DNA of 64,000 nt from Alphaproteobacteria bacterium (GTDB lineage Bacteria > Pseudomonadota > Alphaproteobacteria > WRAU01 > Hepatincolaceae). The notes below the pieces were generated by a model, which saw nothing but the letters and a program-made list of their open reading frames with translations, was not told where the DNA came from and ran no database searches. Below, one piece after another: positions 32,302 through 43,253 of the stretch. Made by a program: the position numbers and the translations under genes. Position 1 is the first letter of the stretch. Every line of letters begins with the position of its first letter. The stretch is taken from the NCBI GenBank assembly GCA_031256515.1, contig JAIRQL010000100.1:122296-186295 (forward strand), written 5' to 3'.

Positions 32302-32614
32302 AAGTACTTCTTGCTAGGCTAGCTATATAGTAATTACAAGCATCATTAATAATCCACATGATTACTACCAGAATTAAAAAGCCAATGTCAAATCTTCCTA
32401 AACTTGGGATAAAGCGATTAATGTAATTTTTTAGGGGATCTATAATTGTTCTTAAAACAAAATATACACGAGCAAGGAAGCCTTCACCCCAAACATTAAC
32501 TACCCCAAAAACCGCTAATAAATTTAATATTGCATAAAGAAACATAAAAAATAAATAGATATTTGATATTGCTGCAATAGCTCTTAAGATATTAATAATA
32601 ATTATAGTATCCAT
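32291..32614 (-). CDS. YggT family membrane protein
   Basis: YVFLRTIIDPLKNYINRFIPSLGRFDIGFLILVVIMWI-like sequence; next to YggU. Confidence 0.85.
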   Translation of the reverse strand: MDTIIIINILRAIAAISNIYLFFMFLYAILNLLAVFGVVNVWGEGFLARVYFVLRTIIDPLKNYINRFIPSLGRFDIGFLILVVIMWIINDACNYYIASLARSTFDF

Positions 32615-32708
32615 TTAAATTTATTAACCTTTATTTTTTACCAATAATATATTATTGTATTATAATAAATAGTATATATTTTTGCAATTAAAGAATTATT
32701 GAAACAAA

Positions 32709-33341
32709 ATGAATAATGGTAATTTTGAATTTAAAAGAAGAGGTTCTAATATTATTATTTCAGCTCCATCTGGGGCCGGTAAATCTACATTAGTCCAAAA
32801 GATTCTTGCCAGTGGCGAAGGCTTAGAATACTCCATATCAGCAACTACAAGAGAAAAAAGACCAGCAGAAATAGATGGTCTTAGTTATTATTTTAAAACC
32901 AAAGAAGAGTTTTATGATTTAATTAGTAAAAATGCTTTTATTGAATATGCGGAAGTATTTGGAAATTTTTATGGAACTCTTGTTGCTGATGTAGAAAAAA
33001 GACTATCCTCTGGTAAAGATGTTTTGTTTGATTTAGACTGGCAAGGTGCAACAATTTTAAAAAATAAAATGCCAGAAGATACTTTAAGTATTTTTGTATT
33101 ACCACCAAGTATTGCTGAACTAGAGCGAAGAATAAGAGGAAGAAAGCAAGATACCGAAGATACGATTCTTTATAGAATGGCAAAATCAAGAAGTGAAATT
33201 TCTCATTATTATCAGTATGATTATGTTGTAATTAATGATTCTCTGGAAATAGCTTTTAATGAAATAAAAGCTATAATTTTAGCAAACAGATTAAAGCGAG
33301 ACAAACTTATTGATATGGAAGACTTTATAAAAAATTTATAA
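32709..33341 (+). CDS. gmk: Guanylate kinase
   Basis: IIISAPSGAGKSTLVQKIL; SATTREKRPAEIDGLSYYF. Confidence 0.96.
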   Translation: MNNGNFEFKRRGSNIIISAPSGAGKSTLVQKILASGEGLEYSISATTREKRPAEIDGLSYYFKTKEEFYDLISKNAFIEYAEVFGNFYGTLVADVEKRLSSGKDVLFDLDWQGATILKNKMPEDTLSIFVLPPSIAELERRIRGRKQDTEDTILYRMAKSRSEISHYYQYDYVVINDSLEIAFNEIKAIILANRLKRDKLIDMEDFIKNL

Positions 33342-33357
33342 TAAAAAAGGGAAGTTT

Positions 33358-33969
33358 ATGAAAAAATATATAAAATATTTACTAATTTTTAGTTTATTAG
33401 TAAGCATATCATCTTGTGTATTGTTTAATAGGCAAAAATCGGATGCTAAAAAGCTAGCAACGGAAGTTGATATATTTAGACAAGAAAATAATAATACTAG
33501 AATAGAGTTTCTTACATTTATGAATCTTTCTAAAGATTATAGCTATGTGGTAGATACTCCTATTGTTGTTGAAAGAATAATAAATCCAAATATGGCGATT
33601 TTTCACCTTAATAACAATTATTTTGCTATAGAGTTTGTAGGCAACGAAATGCAATCTTTTGCTTTATTAAAAGTGGGTGCTAATATTTTATTTCAAGAAG
33701 GTATACTTTTAGATACTAATAGCCAATATACCGATGATCAAGCTCAAAGATCTTATCCTTTATTTAGAATATGTAGAACAGAATCTTGTCGTAATTTGGC
33801 TAGATTATCTATATCCTATATTTCTAGGTACAACCAAATAGATACAACTATTCCTAAAGGGTATCAAACTGGAGATTTACATAAATTCCTTGTAGATGGC
33901 AAAGCTCCAGATGTTAAAAAAGAAGAAAAAGTAAAACAGGCAGATGGTTCGGAAGAAGCTAGTAAATAA
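33358..33969 (+). CDS. Putative lipoprotein of unknown function
   Basis: N-terminal signal with lipobox-like LVSISSC. Confidence 0.6.
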   Translation: MKKYIKYLLIFSLLVSISSCVLFNRQKSDAKKLATEVDIFRQENNNTRIEFLTFMNLSKDYSYVVDTPIVVERIINPNMAIFHLNNNYFAIEFVGNEMQSFALLKVGANILFQEGILLDTNSQYTDDQAQRSYPLFRICRTESCRNLARLSISYISRYNQIDTTIPKGYQTGDLHKFLVDGKAPDVKKEEKVKQADGSEEASK

Positions 33970-33976
33970 TAAATTG

Positions 33977-34747
33977 CTAGCTTATTAAGATAGTATTAGA
34001 TATTTTACAAAACTCTTCTAGTGATAATTCTTGAGGTCTTTTTTGTGGATTAATATTTAGAGCTTCAAAATCTAAATTTAGTTTGCCTAAACTATTTTTG
34101 ATAGTTTTTCTTTTACCACTAAAAGCCATATTAGTAATTTTTTCTAAATTATTAATATCAACCTCTATTCTTGGTTTAGAGAGGGGAGATACCTTAATTA
34201 CTGCTGAAACAACTTGTGGCGGTGGATTAAAGCTAGTAGGAGCTACTTCAAATAAAAATTCTCTTTTAGAGAGCAGATCACTAATTAAAGATAGACGACC
34301 AAAGTGAGAATCTCCTACATTAGCTGTAATTCTTTTAGCTACTTCTAGTTGAAACATTAAAAGGAAATATTCAAAATCTTTAGATTGTTGCAAATAATTT
34401 AAATAAATTTGAGTGCCAACATTGTAAGGAAGATTAGAGATTAAAACTTTATTTTCTCCTGTAATGAGATTAGGATTAATATGGAGAGCATCGCCCATAA
34501 TATAATCAAAATTATCATGCTGTTTTTTTAAAGCAACTAAATTTGGCTCAATTCTTTTATCAATTTCAATGGCAATAACTTTTTTTGCTTTTACCAGTAG
34601 TGGTTTAGTAATAGCAAAATTACCAGGACCAATTTCTATTACGGTTTTATTAGTTAAATCACCAGCAGATAACATAATTAAATTGATAATTTCGTTATCT
34701 ATTAAGAAGTGTTGCCCGAAGTCTTTATTATGTTTAAATTTATTCAT
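33977..34747 (-). CDS. rsmA: 16S rRNA dimethyladenosine transferase
   Basis: KDFGQHFLIDNEII; VIEIGPGNFAITKPLL; ISNLPYNVGTQIYLNYL. Confidence 0.96.
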   Translation of the reverse strand: MNKFKHNKDFGQHFLIDNEIINLIMLSAGDLTNKTVIEIGPGNFAITKPLLVKAKKVIAIEIDKRIEPNLVALKKQHDNFDYIMGDALHINPNLITGENKVLISNLPYNVGTQIYLNYLQQSKDFEYFLLMFQLEVAKRITANVGDSHFGRLSLISDLLSKREFLFEVAPTSFNPPPQVVSAVIKVSPLSKPRIEVDINNLEKITNMAFSGKRKTIKNSLGKLNLDFEALNINPQKRPQELSLEEFCKISNTILIS

Positions 34748-35765
34748 GGTTCACTAAATTGTAGGCAACCTCAAGGCTAGCAATTAAACTATTAGCTGAG
34801 GCGATATTTTCTTTGGCAATATTAAACCCTACACCATGATCAGGTGAGGTTCTTATAAAATCAAGCCCAATAGTTGTATTAACACCACTATCAAAATAAA
34901 GAGTTTTAAAAGGAGTTAAAACTTGATCGTGATACATGCCAATAATTATATCACTATTGTTGATATTATACTGGCTAAAACAACTATCCGCAGGAAAACT
35001 ACCACTAATATTTAAATCTAACTCTTTGAGTTTTTTGATCGCTGGGTTAATAATATTGATTTCTTCATTTCCCATTAGCCCGTTTTCACCACTATGAGGA
35101 TTAAGCCCTAACATAAAAATTTTAGGAGTAGTAATTTTATAATATTTTCTTAAAAAATCATTAATTTGTAAGGTTTTATCTACTATAAAATCAATGCTTA
35201 AACTATTAATAGCCTCTTTAAGGCTTACATGAGTAGTAAGTGGGACAACTTTCAAAGAGGAGGCATTACTACAAAACATCATGGTTGTAGGTTTTTGGTT
35301 AGAAATATCCGATAAATATTCCGTATGTCCTAAAAATTTTTTTGCCGAAATTTTTTCTTGTAAATAACTATCAATAAGATGTTTATCTACAGGGTTGGTA
35401 ATAATTGCTGAAACTAAAGATTCCTCTACCAGCTTAACAGCAGTATTAATGGATTGTAAAACATATTCAGCATTGGTAACTACAGGCTTACCAAGTTCAA
35501 AATCTATATGAGAATCAATATTAAGTACTAAAAAAAATTCTTTAAATAGCTCAGAAATTTGCTTAGTATCTTGCAGATGAGAAGTTTCAATTGCTTTAGT
35601 TTTTATGGAAAGATTAAAATATGAGATAGCTTTATCAACATTATTTTTATTACCTATAAAAACAAAAATATAGGGAGATTCCCGCAACTGTAGCCATGCT
35701 TTTAAAGAAATTAAAGTGGCTATAGAGTTAGGATCGCCACAAGTTAAGGCAAGAATCTTTTTCAT
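34740..35765 (-). CDS. pdxA: 4-hydroxythreonine-4-phosphate dehydrogenase
   Basis: GDPNSIATLISLKAWLQL; TNPVDKHLI; GLNPHSGENGLMGNEE; YHDQVLTPFK. Confidence 0.92.
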   Translation of the reverse strand: MKKILALTCGDPNSIATLISLKAWLQLRESPYIFVFIGNKNNVDKAISYFNLSIKTKAIETSHLQDTKQISELFKEFFLVLNIDSHIDFELGKPVVTNAEYVLQSINTAVKLVEESLVSAIITNPVDKHLIDSYLQEKISAKKFLGHTEYLSDISNQKPTTMMFCSNASSLKVVPLTTHVSLKEAINSLSIDFIVDKTLQINDFLRKYYKITTPKIFMLGLNPHSGENGLMGNEEINIINPAIKKLKELDLNISGSFPADSCFSQYNINNSDIIIGMYHDQVLTPFKTLYFDSGVNTTIGLDFIRTSPDHGVGFNIAKENIASANSLIASLEVAYNLVNHE

Positions 35766-35770
35766 GTATT

Positions 35771-36739
35771 TTAAAGGTTTTCATTATAAATGGTTATGCT
35801 GGCTCTTTGTTTGATTTCTTCTAGATAATCTTCAAGAGCAACTTGAGCTTTATCGTTTAATATTTTTTGTTTAGCATAATTGGTTAGCTGTTCTAAATGT
35901 TCGGGATTATTAATATCAATATAAAGCAAAGGGCGAACATCTTTTAATAAAATAATTTTATAAGAATTACCTAGAATAAAAGGTTTAGAATGCTGATTTG
36001 GTCTTAGTTGATTAATGTTAATTAGTATTTCGCTAGGTAAGAATATCTCAGGGACCCATCCAATTTCTCCACCAGTAATACTACTAATATCATCAGAAAA
36101 ATTCTTAGCAAGAGTTTGGAAATTTTCCCCTTTTTGTAGTTGCAAATAAATAGAATTTATTTTACTTTCAGCATCTTCTTTAGATATATTTTTAAAAGAA
36201 ATAGAAATTTCATAAAGCAACATTTCTACTCTACCATTAAGATTCAAAACTCTTTTTAGTTCAGCTTCAGCTTCATAATTAGAAACTTTAGAGCGAGAGA
36301 AAGACATAATCTGTTTCATTTTATCAACAGTTAAAGAAGCTCGCATCATAGCATAAAATTCATTTTGCGATAAACCAAGTCTTTTTGCCTCACTAACTAA
36401 AAATCCGCTAGGTTTTTTATTTTCTTTTTCTATAAATTCAATAGCAGAATTAATATCAGAGACATTAACTTGGACTTTAAATTTAACTGAGTCTTCTAAG
36501 ACTAAATGATTGATTATCATTTGATTAAGAATTAAAAGTTTTAAATCTTTATCTAAAGATTCACTTTTAAGACCTTGTGGGTTTACAACTTTTTGAAAGA
36601 CTATTTCTTTTTCTAAATCGTGATCAAATATTACAAAATTGTCGTTTACTACAGCTAACATTCTATTACTGTTAGCAGATATTCCTGTACTGAGTAATAA
36701 TAAAAAGGTTAGATATAAGAGCTTTGTTAAAAAATTCAT
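35771..36739 (-). CDS. surA: SurA-like periplasmic peptidyl-prolyl isomerase
   Basis: Signal peptide; parvulin-type NFQTLAKNFSDDISSITGGEIGWVPEIFLPSEI; between lptD and pdxA. Confidence 0.88.
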   Translation of the reverse strand: MNFLTKLLYLTFLLLLSTGISANSNRMLAVVNDNFVIFDHDLEKEIVFQKVVNPQGLKSESLDKDLKLLILNQMIINHLVLEDSVKFKVQVNVSDINSAIEFIEKENKKPSGFLVSEAKRLGLSQNEFYAMMRASLTVDKMKQIMSFSRSKVSNYEAEAELKRVLNLNGRVEMLLYEISISFKNISKEDAESKINSIYLQLQKGENFQTLAKNFSDDISSITGGEIGWVPEIFLPSEILININQLRPNQHSKPFILGNSYKIILLKDVRPLLYIDINNPEHLEQLTNYAKQKILNDKAQVALEDYLEEIKQRASITIYNENL

Positions 36740-36796
36740 TTTTGTTTAGTCTTTTGCAGTTTTATATTTTCTCATTCTATCATAGCAAATATATTT

Positions 36797-38980
36797 TTAC
36801 ATTGGAATCATATAATTATCTATACTTTTTATATTTACTCTAAAGCCCCAAGAATTTGCCTTAGTAGGAGAGAGGTAATCTTTATTATTATAAAAGAGTA
36901 TTTCAACACACTCGTTAACCCAAGTTAAGTTAAAGTTTACACTTTTTAAAGATAACTCATAAGCAGTACTAACATCATAAGTAGCATTAGAACTCATTTT
37001 AATATTTTTATGAATATTAAGAGCCCCAATAACAGATAACTCTGATATTCTATTAACACCAAAAAGATTAGTATCTAGCTGAGTATATTCATCAAAAGAT
37101 CCTCTTAAAGAAAACAAATTGTTATTGTATCCTGCTCCTAGTGAGGTTTCTACTTGTTTAAAGTTTTTATCAACAATACCATCATAATTAAAAGAAAGGT
37201 TTTGTAAAGGATAAAAATAGGCTGAGACAAAATAATTTGAAGCTATACGATTGTTTACAGTTAAACTATCATCTAAGCCAACTTTAAACATTTGCCCAAT
37301 AAAAATACGGCTACCCTGATTAGTATTATTTAATAAACTTAATTTAAAAGCATATTTTAAGTCTTTACTTTCGTCAAATTGATCGTATCCTTGAAAATGA
37401 TTCAAATCAAACATACTACTAGAATTAACATTCACATTATAAGAATCTATTAAAAAGCTATTTTTATTTTTATCTAAATTTTTAGAATATGAAATCTGAG
37501 CAATCGGTGAAACCGAATAAACAAAACTATCTGAGGCAAATAATGTTGGATATTCTATGGTAGCTGCTACAGCTATTGAGCTAGCTGTAGTATCTTCAAC
37601 AAATTTTTCAGTAGACATAGCATCAGAATAGCCAACTCCTTGCAATAAGGAATCAAAACTATAATTACCATAGTTAGTTGGTTTATAATACTTATAGGTA
37701 AGATTCCCAACAAGCCGAGTTAAGTTATCAAAACTTTTTGTAAAAAGATTTGCAGCATTAAAGAAAAAATTTACTCTGCCTAGAGGCGAGTATTCTGATA
37801 AATAAGAATAGCTCATAGAAAATGTGTTATCTAAATCATTAGTTATGCCAGCATTTTCAATCATAAAATCAGGATTGATAGTTCTATATTTAGCCATATA
37901 GGTATCAAAGTAAGAGTTGTGATTAAAAAAACCCTCAAAACGGATTTTATTAAAATAAAAACTTTCTTTAGAATCTTTAATATTAATGTTATACATATTA
38001 AGATAATCATTATCGGAGGTTTCTTCAATCTTCATACTAGTTCGCCAAGTATCGGTAAGATTTTTCTGTAAATCAAAAAAAGCATGCCATCTTTTATTTT
38101 TATCTATTTCGGCTTTATCGTATTGTGAATTTACAAAAGAAAAACTAGAGTTAAAAGAACCATTTTCTAACTTACCGTTATAATCTAAAAAATATACAGG
38201 ATTTGAAGTCAGAAAAAGTTGGGCATTAAGAGTTATATCTTGATGATCTCCTAATGGTATATAAAAAGGTACAATAACCGACTTACCATAAATAGAGTTA
38301 TTTTCATAACTAGGTGTTAAAAACCCTGCTTTTCTAAGAAAATCTAAGTTAGAAAAAGAAAAATAAGGAGTCCATAACACAGGAATACCTTTTACCTGAA
38401 ACCAAACATTATAAAGATCTATATTTCCTTGTTCTTGATTGTAAATAGCTTTTCTAGCATTTAACTGCCATGTGGGAGTATAATTTTCGGCGATAGAACA
38501 AGCAGTAAAGCTCATACATTTTAGAGTATAAGTAGATTCATTGGTTTTACTAACACTTCTGGCTTTAAGAGTAGAGCCGTCTCTAAAAAATATTTTAAAT
38601 TGCTCTATTAAGCCAGTATTGAGTTTTGGATCTAAAATAGCTTCCTCAGAATATATTTTATTATCATATTTATTAGTAAATACTACATTACCTTTAACAT
38701 AAAGAATATCATCTTTAATGCTATAAAATAAAGTATCAGCAGTGATGATATTATCTGCCGAAACAAGTGTTACAAGCCCTGTTGCAACAACGGTTTCATC
38801 TTTAAAGTTATATTCAATATTTTGAGCAGAAAAATTTACATCATCTTTCTTATAATTAACTTTAGAAATGGAATTTATATTTTTTTTAAATTCTTCAGCC
38901 GGTATCGGCTCTTCTTTTTTAGCCTGTAGAGGGTTTAGATTAAGTAAAATAAATACAAAGATAAAAAAATATCGTAGCAT
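36797..38980 (-). CDS. lptD: LPS-assembly protein LptD
   Basis: OstA-like N-terminus VNFSAQNIEYNFKDETVVATGLVTLVSADNIITADTLFYS; GIPVLWTPYFSFSN. Confidence 0.92.
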   Translation of the reverse strand: MLRYFFIFVFILLNLNPLQAKKEEPIPAEEFKKNINSISKVNYKKDDVNFSAQNIEYNFKDETVVATGLVTLVSADNIITADTLFYSIKDDILYVKGNVVFTNKYDNKIYSEEAILDPKLNTGLIEQFKIFFRDGSTLKARSVSKTNESTYTLKCMSFTACSIAENYTPTWQLNARKAIYNQEQGNIDLYNVWFQVKGIPVLWTPYFSFSNLDFLRKAGFLTPSYENNSIYGKSVIVPFYIPLGDHQDITLNAQLFLTSNPVYFLDYNGKLENGSFNSSFSFVNSQYDKAEIDKNKRWHAFFDLQKNLTDTWRTSMKIEETSDNDYLNMYNINIKDSKESFYFNKIRFEGFFNHNSYFDTYMAKYRTINPDFMIENAGITNDLDNTFSMSYSYLSEYSPLGRVNFFFNAANLFTKSFDNLTRLVGNLTYKYYKPTNYGNYSFDSLLQGVGYSDAMSTEKFVEDTTASSIAVAATIEYPTLFASDSFVYSVSPIAQISYSKNLDKNKNSFLIDSYNVNVNSSSMFDLNHFQGYDQFDESKDLKYAFKLSLLNNTNQGSRIFIGQMFKVGLDDSLTVNNRIASNYFVSAYFYPLQNLSFNYDGIVDKNFKQVETSLGAGYNNNLFSLRGSFDEYTQLDTNLFGVNRISELSVIGALNIHKNIKMSSNATYDVSTAYELSLKSVNFNLTWVNECVEILFYNNKDYLSPTKANSWGFRVNIKSIDNYMIPM

Positions 38981-40062
38981 TATAATCCTTCTTTCATAAA
39001 CAACATATTAACTGCAAATAAAAGGACTATAAGTTTAGAAGATAAAGCCGAAGCTAAAGGGGAAATGTTAAAAACACCCAATGCCACATTACCAAAATTA
39101 ACTAAAAAATAAGTTAAAAACCCTATAACAATACAAGAAAAAATCGCAAAAAGATTTTTGCCAGACCTAACATCATAAAGAGAAAATCTTGTACTGATAA
39201 TTAGCATAGTAATAAATAGTAAAGGTAAACTTAGTAAATTATAAAAATACACCTCATAAGTATAAGAAGAAAAACTAATAGCTTTTAATCCTGCAATTAC
39301 TTGAGGGAAATCTAAAGTTTTTATCATAAAAGGTTCAATACTGATATTAGTAAGATTATTCTTAGAAAGAAAAGAATCTTTAGTTATTTTTTCATTTTTA
39401 ACCGGATAAAAATCATTTCTAAATTTAGAGATAGTATCAAAGAAAGTTATTTTAGATTTTTCCATCTCACCTTTTTTAGCAAATATTACTCCTTGAAATT
39501 TATTATTCTTAACTTCTAAAAAGATTACAGGAGCTAGTTCTGTAGTATTATCTTTAATATTAAGATTTCTGGTGGCGATAATATTGCTGTTGTTATTAAA
39601 TTTATCTACAATCCAAATGTATCTATCTGTTGTTGTTATTTGCTGATTGGATACATCTTCTTTAGCATTTAGTCTTTCTTTTAAAGTCAGCATATCTACT
39701 GAGAAAGGTACAATTAAAAGGATAATTATTGCCGACCAAATACAAGAAATAATCACAAAAGGAACTAAAAATTGCCATATGGATATACCAAAAGATTTTA
39801 AAATATCTACTTCTTTCCTTAATACCATAGTTCTTATGGTTGTAAAAGAAGCTAATAACAAAATAAAAGGCGATATTTGCACGATTAAGTAAGGAATATT
39901 CATTAAAGATAAACTAATTAATCTGGGAATATTCTCTGAACCAGATATACGAATATTTTCGGTAAAATCAGCAATAAAGATAATACAAATTATTACCAAG
40001 TGAAATAATAACAAAGACTTTATAAAAGAAACACTAATATATCTAAATAGTTTTTGTGGCAT
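38980..40062 (-). CDS. lptG: LPS export permease, LptF/LptG family (probably LptG)
   Basis: YjgP/YjgQ-like TM protein next to lptD; LRKEVDILKSFGISIWQFLVPFV. Confidence 0.82.
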   Translation of the reverse strand: MPQKLFRYISVSFIKSLLLFHLVIICIIFIADFTENIRISGSENIPRLISLSLMNIPYLIVQISPFILLLASFTTIRTMVLRKEVDILKSFGISIWQFLVPFVIISCIWSAIIILLIVPFSVDMLTLKERLNAKEDVSNQQITTTDRYIWIVDKFNNNSNIIATRNLNIKDNTTELAPVIFLEVKNNKFQGVIFAKKGEMEKSKITFFDTISKFRNDFYPVKNEKITKDSFLSKNNLTNISIEPFMIKTLDFPQVIAGLKAISFSSYTYEVYFYNLLSLPLLFITMLIISTRFSLYDVRSGKNLFAIFSCIVIGFLTYFLVNFGNVALGVFNISPLASALSSKLIVLLFAVNMLFMKEGL

Positions 40063-40063
40063 G

Positions 40064-41428
40064 TTAATTAATATCTAAAATCTTATGGGGGTTAAAAATG
40101 TTTTTACTATCAAGAGTCTGTTTTATTAATCTTAAATTATTATATTGATTCTTAAAATAAAATTTTTTAAATTCCTCTTTATGTACTAATCCTACTCCAT
40201 GTTCCGAACTAAAACTACCATCCATAGCCATTACATTCTCTACAATGATAGCTTTAATTTCTGGTTTTAATGCCATTAAGTTATATGCAGAATCTTGTGG
40301 TGAAATATTAAAATGTAAATTACCATCACCCATATGTCCGAATATTACAGGCATTAATAACTTAGGATACTTACTTTCTAAATCGTTAAGGGATTTTTTA
40401 ATAAAACTTGCCATTTTTGAAAGGGGAGTAGCCACATCATGCTTTAAACTTTGTCCGAAGGATGTTTGTGAAGTTGGGATAAGATAGCGATAATCCCAAA
40501 TGCTTTTGTCTTCGGTTATAATATATTCATTATGGGGCTTATTAATTTTAGCAATAAACTCAGTAATATTATGATTCTCCTCAAGTATATCAAAAGCCAT
40601 AATAATATACCAAGATGAGTTTTTAAAGCTAAATTTTAAATCATGATGTTTTTTTACAACACTTAAGGCATTATGGTTAAATAATTCAAATGAAGATAGA
40701 GATGAAGAATATTCATTATAAATTTTTTGAAAATACTCTTCAGCTTCATCAATATCATTTAAAGTTATTAAAACATTAAGAATCTTTTTAGGTTTGGGGA
40801 AAATTTTTAAGCAAGCCTTAGTAATAAATCCTAGAGTTCCTTCGCTTCCTATAAAAAGATGCTTTAAATCTGAGCCAATATTTCTTTTTCTTAGTTTATT
40901 AAGGTCGCTATAGATACTGCCATCTGGTAAAACTACTTCAAGCCCTAGAGTTAAATCCCGAGTATTGCCATATTTTAAAACACTAATCCCGCCAGCATTA
41001 GTAGCTAAATTTCCACCAATACAACAAGTGTTTTCTGAGGGCAGACTTAAGGGGAAATAACGATTATGCTTACTAACAATATTTTGAATATCTTTTAAAA
41101 TACTTCCAGACTCTACAGTAATTGAAAAGTTTTCTGTATCTACCTCAATAATTGAGTTCATTAACTTTGCAGATAAAATTATTTGTTTATCGTTTGCCAC
41201 TCCGCCACCTACTAATCCAGTATTACCAGCTTGTGGTACAATAGAGATATTGTTTTGATGGCAAAATGAAACTACTTTAGAAACCTCACTAGTATTTTTT
41301 GGTAAAACTATACAAGAACAAGCAGATTTAAAATTGCCTCGCTTTTCAACTAAAAAAGGTTGAGCCTCAACAGAGGATCCAGATATAACTTGATTAGAAG
41401 ATAATAACTCTTTAAATTTTTCTATCAT
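40064..41428 (-). CDS. FAD-binding oxidase/dehydrogenase, GlcD/D2HGDH-like
   Basis: VPQAGNTGLVGGGV; GGNLATNAGGISVLKYGNTRDLTLGLEVVLPDG; SSEHGVGLVHKEEF. Confidence 0.9.
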   Translation of the reverse strand: MIEKFKELLSSNQVISGSSVEAQPFLVEKRGNFKSACSCIVLPKNTSEVSKVVSFCHQNNISIVPQAGNTGLVGGGVANDKQIILSAKLMNSIIEVDTENFSITVESGSILKDIQNIVSKHNRYFPLSLPSENTCCIGGNLATNAGGISVLKYGNTRDLTLGLEVVLPDGSIYSDLNKLRKRNIGSDLKHLFIGSEGTLGFITKACLKIFPKPKKILNVLITLNDIDEAEEYFQKIYNEYSSSLSSFELFNHNALSVVKKHHDLKFSFKNSSWYIIMAFDILEENHNITEFIAKINKPHNEYIITEDKSIWDYRYLIPTSQTSFGQSLKHDVATPLSKMASFIKKSLNDLESKYPKLLMPVIFGHMGDGNLHFNISPQDSAYNLMALKPEIKAIIVENVMAMDGSFSSEHGVGLVHKEEFKKFYFKNQYNNLRLIKQTLDSKNIFNPHKILDIN

Positions 41429-41429
41429 T

Positions 41430-42368
41430 TTACTCTTCCTTTGGTAGTTTTAATAATCTTTGATTAATACTTACACCAAGCCCTACATTAGGGATACTCA
41501 TAATATGAATTTTTTTAAGGTTCATATTTTCTAATTTTATTAACATCGCAAAAAGATTTTGCGAAGCCTCTTTTAAATTACCACTTTCAGATAAATTTAA
41601 AACAATTACTGAGTTTGGAAGGTGTATATCAATTTTTCCAAAAGCTAGTAAGCCCTCATTTTCTTTAATTTCTAAAGAATTTAAGCAAATTTTTGTTTTA
41701 AAGGTATAACTATTTAAAGAGTTATCAGCAATTTTAACATTAATTTTTAAGTTTAGTTCTTGCAATTGCTCTAAAGTAATTGCTCCATACCTTAGCAAGG
41801 TTATGTTATCTTCTTCTGATATATCTAAAATTGTGGACTCAATCCCTTCTAAAACATTATTATCATTTAAAATTAGTAGGTCGGTATTCTTAAAGTTTTC
41901 TAGTACATGGTTAGCGGTAGTGGGGCTAATTTGTGAAGATAGATTACCGCTAGTAGCAACAATTGGATTTTTTACATGGGATAATAATTTTAAACAAGTT
42001 TCATTATTAGGAATCCTAAGCCCAAGTTTATTAGTATAATTAGAGCAAAGAGGATGAATCTTAGAATTTGACTTTTTATTTAAAATTAAGGTTATTGCTC
42101 CTGGCAAAAATTTTTCAGCTATACGATAAAAAATATCATTAACAATAAGGTATTCCTCTGTTTGCAAAATATCATGTAAATATAAAACTAAGGGATTATT
42201 TTTAGGTCTTTTTTTATAATCATAAAGTTTTAAAAGTGATGTTTCGTTAGTAGCAATACTTCCTAAACCATAAACAGTATCAGTAGGAAAAGCTACTACT
42301 TCTCCATTATTAAGTACTTCTGCCAGGTGGATAATATTTTCTAAAGTATTGGAAAGAACTTTTGCCAT
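41430..42368 (-). CDS. Threonylcarbamoyl-AMP synthase (Sua5/YwlC/YrdC)
   Basis: VVAFPTDTVYGLGSIA; YKKRPKNNPLVLYL; ATSGNLSSQISPTTA. Confidence 0.92.
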   Translation of the reverse strand: MAKVLSNTLENIIHLAEVLNNGEVVAFPTDTVYGLGSIATNETSLLKLYDYKKRPKNNPLVLYLHDILQTEEYLIVNDIFYRIAEKFLPGAITLILNKKSNSKIHPLCSNYTNKLGLRIPNNETCLKLLSHVKNPIVATSGNLSSQISPTTANHVLENFKNTDLLILNDNNVLEGIESTILDISEEDNITLLRYGAITLEQLQELNLKINVKIADNSLNSYTFKTKICLNSLEIKENEGLLAFGKIDIHLPNSVIVLNLSESGNLKEASQNLFAMLIKLENMNLKKIHIMSIPNVGLGVSINQRLLKLPKEE

Positions 42369-42393
42369 ATTTCAATAGTAAACCTTTCCTTTT

Positions 42394-43164
42394 CTATAGT
42401 TTACCTCTAGCTAAAAGAGCAGGAGCTAAGTAAGGAGACTTACCATACTGAAAGTTTTCTTCATTATTAGTAAACTCTACAACTCCACCCGCAGCTAAAA
42501 TTAAACCATGCCCTGATGATATATCCCATTCACAAGCCTTATTTCTTTTTCTTGTGTAATAATCAGCAATTCCTTCAGCAATATAGGTAAATTTAATTGA
42601 AGAAGGCATTTTTATTTCTTGAACAATACGGAGTTCTTTTCTTAATTCTCTAGGGGTTAGCTGCTCCTCAGAAGACATTAATACAGCTCCATCTTGTGGA
42701 ATTTTTCTTACAGAAATTTCTACCGGAGTATTATCACCAATTTGTTTAAAAGCTCCAACTCCCACAGACCCAAACCAAGTAGTATCTATTTGTGGAGCAT
42801 GAATTAATCCAAAAGTTGGTACTCCTTTTTCAATATAGGCAATATTTAAAGTCCAGTAAGGATAACCTTTAATAAAAGAAGTGGTGCTATCTATGGGATC
42901 AATAGACCAAAAAGATTCCTCATCTTTAGCTTCAGGTGAATTACCAATACCAACATCTTCTTCAGAGATGATTAAATCTTTAGAGTTTAATTCATTTTTA
43001 ATAAAGTTTGTAAAAATAAGGTCTAATTCTTTATCAGCTTTAGTAACTTTAGTGCCATCGGGTTTTAGTTCAACATTTAACCCAGTTTCACGGATTTTTA
43101 TAGCAATTATCCCTGCACTTTTGGCACACTTTACCAATTTTTGCATATCTTCTAATGAAATCAT
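42394..43164 (-). CDS. Inositol monophosphatase family (CysQ/HisN-like)
   Basis: ISEEDVGIG...FWSIDPIDSTTSFIKGYPYWTLNIAYIEKG; CEWDISSGHGLILAAGG. Confidence 0.88.
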   Translation of the reverse strand: MISLEDMQKLVKCAKSAGIIAIKIRETGLNVELKPDGTKVTKADKELDLIFTNFIKNELNSKDLIISEEDVGIGNSPEAKDEESFWSIDPIDSTTSFIKGYPYWTLNIAYIEKGVPTFGLIHAPQIDTTWFGSVGVGAFKQIGDNTPVEISVRKIPQDGAVLMSSEEQLTPRELRKELRIVQEIKMPSSIKFTYIAEGIADYYTRKRNKACEWDISSGHGLILAAGGVVEFTNNEENFQYGKSPYLAPALLARGKL

Positions 43165-43253
43165 TTAATAATCCTAACTTTTCTTTTATCCAAAATTATT
43201 TTATAATGATTATAACATTAATGTAAATATTATTCTATAAGGAAAAACTTATT

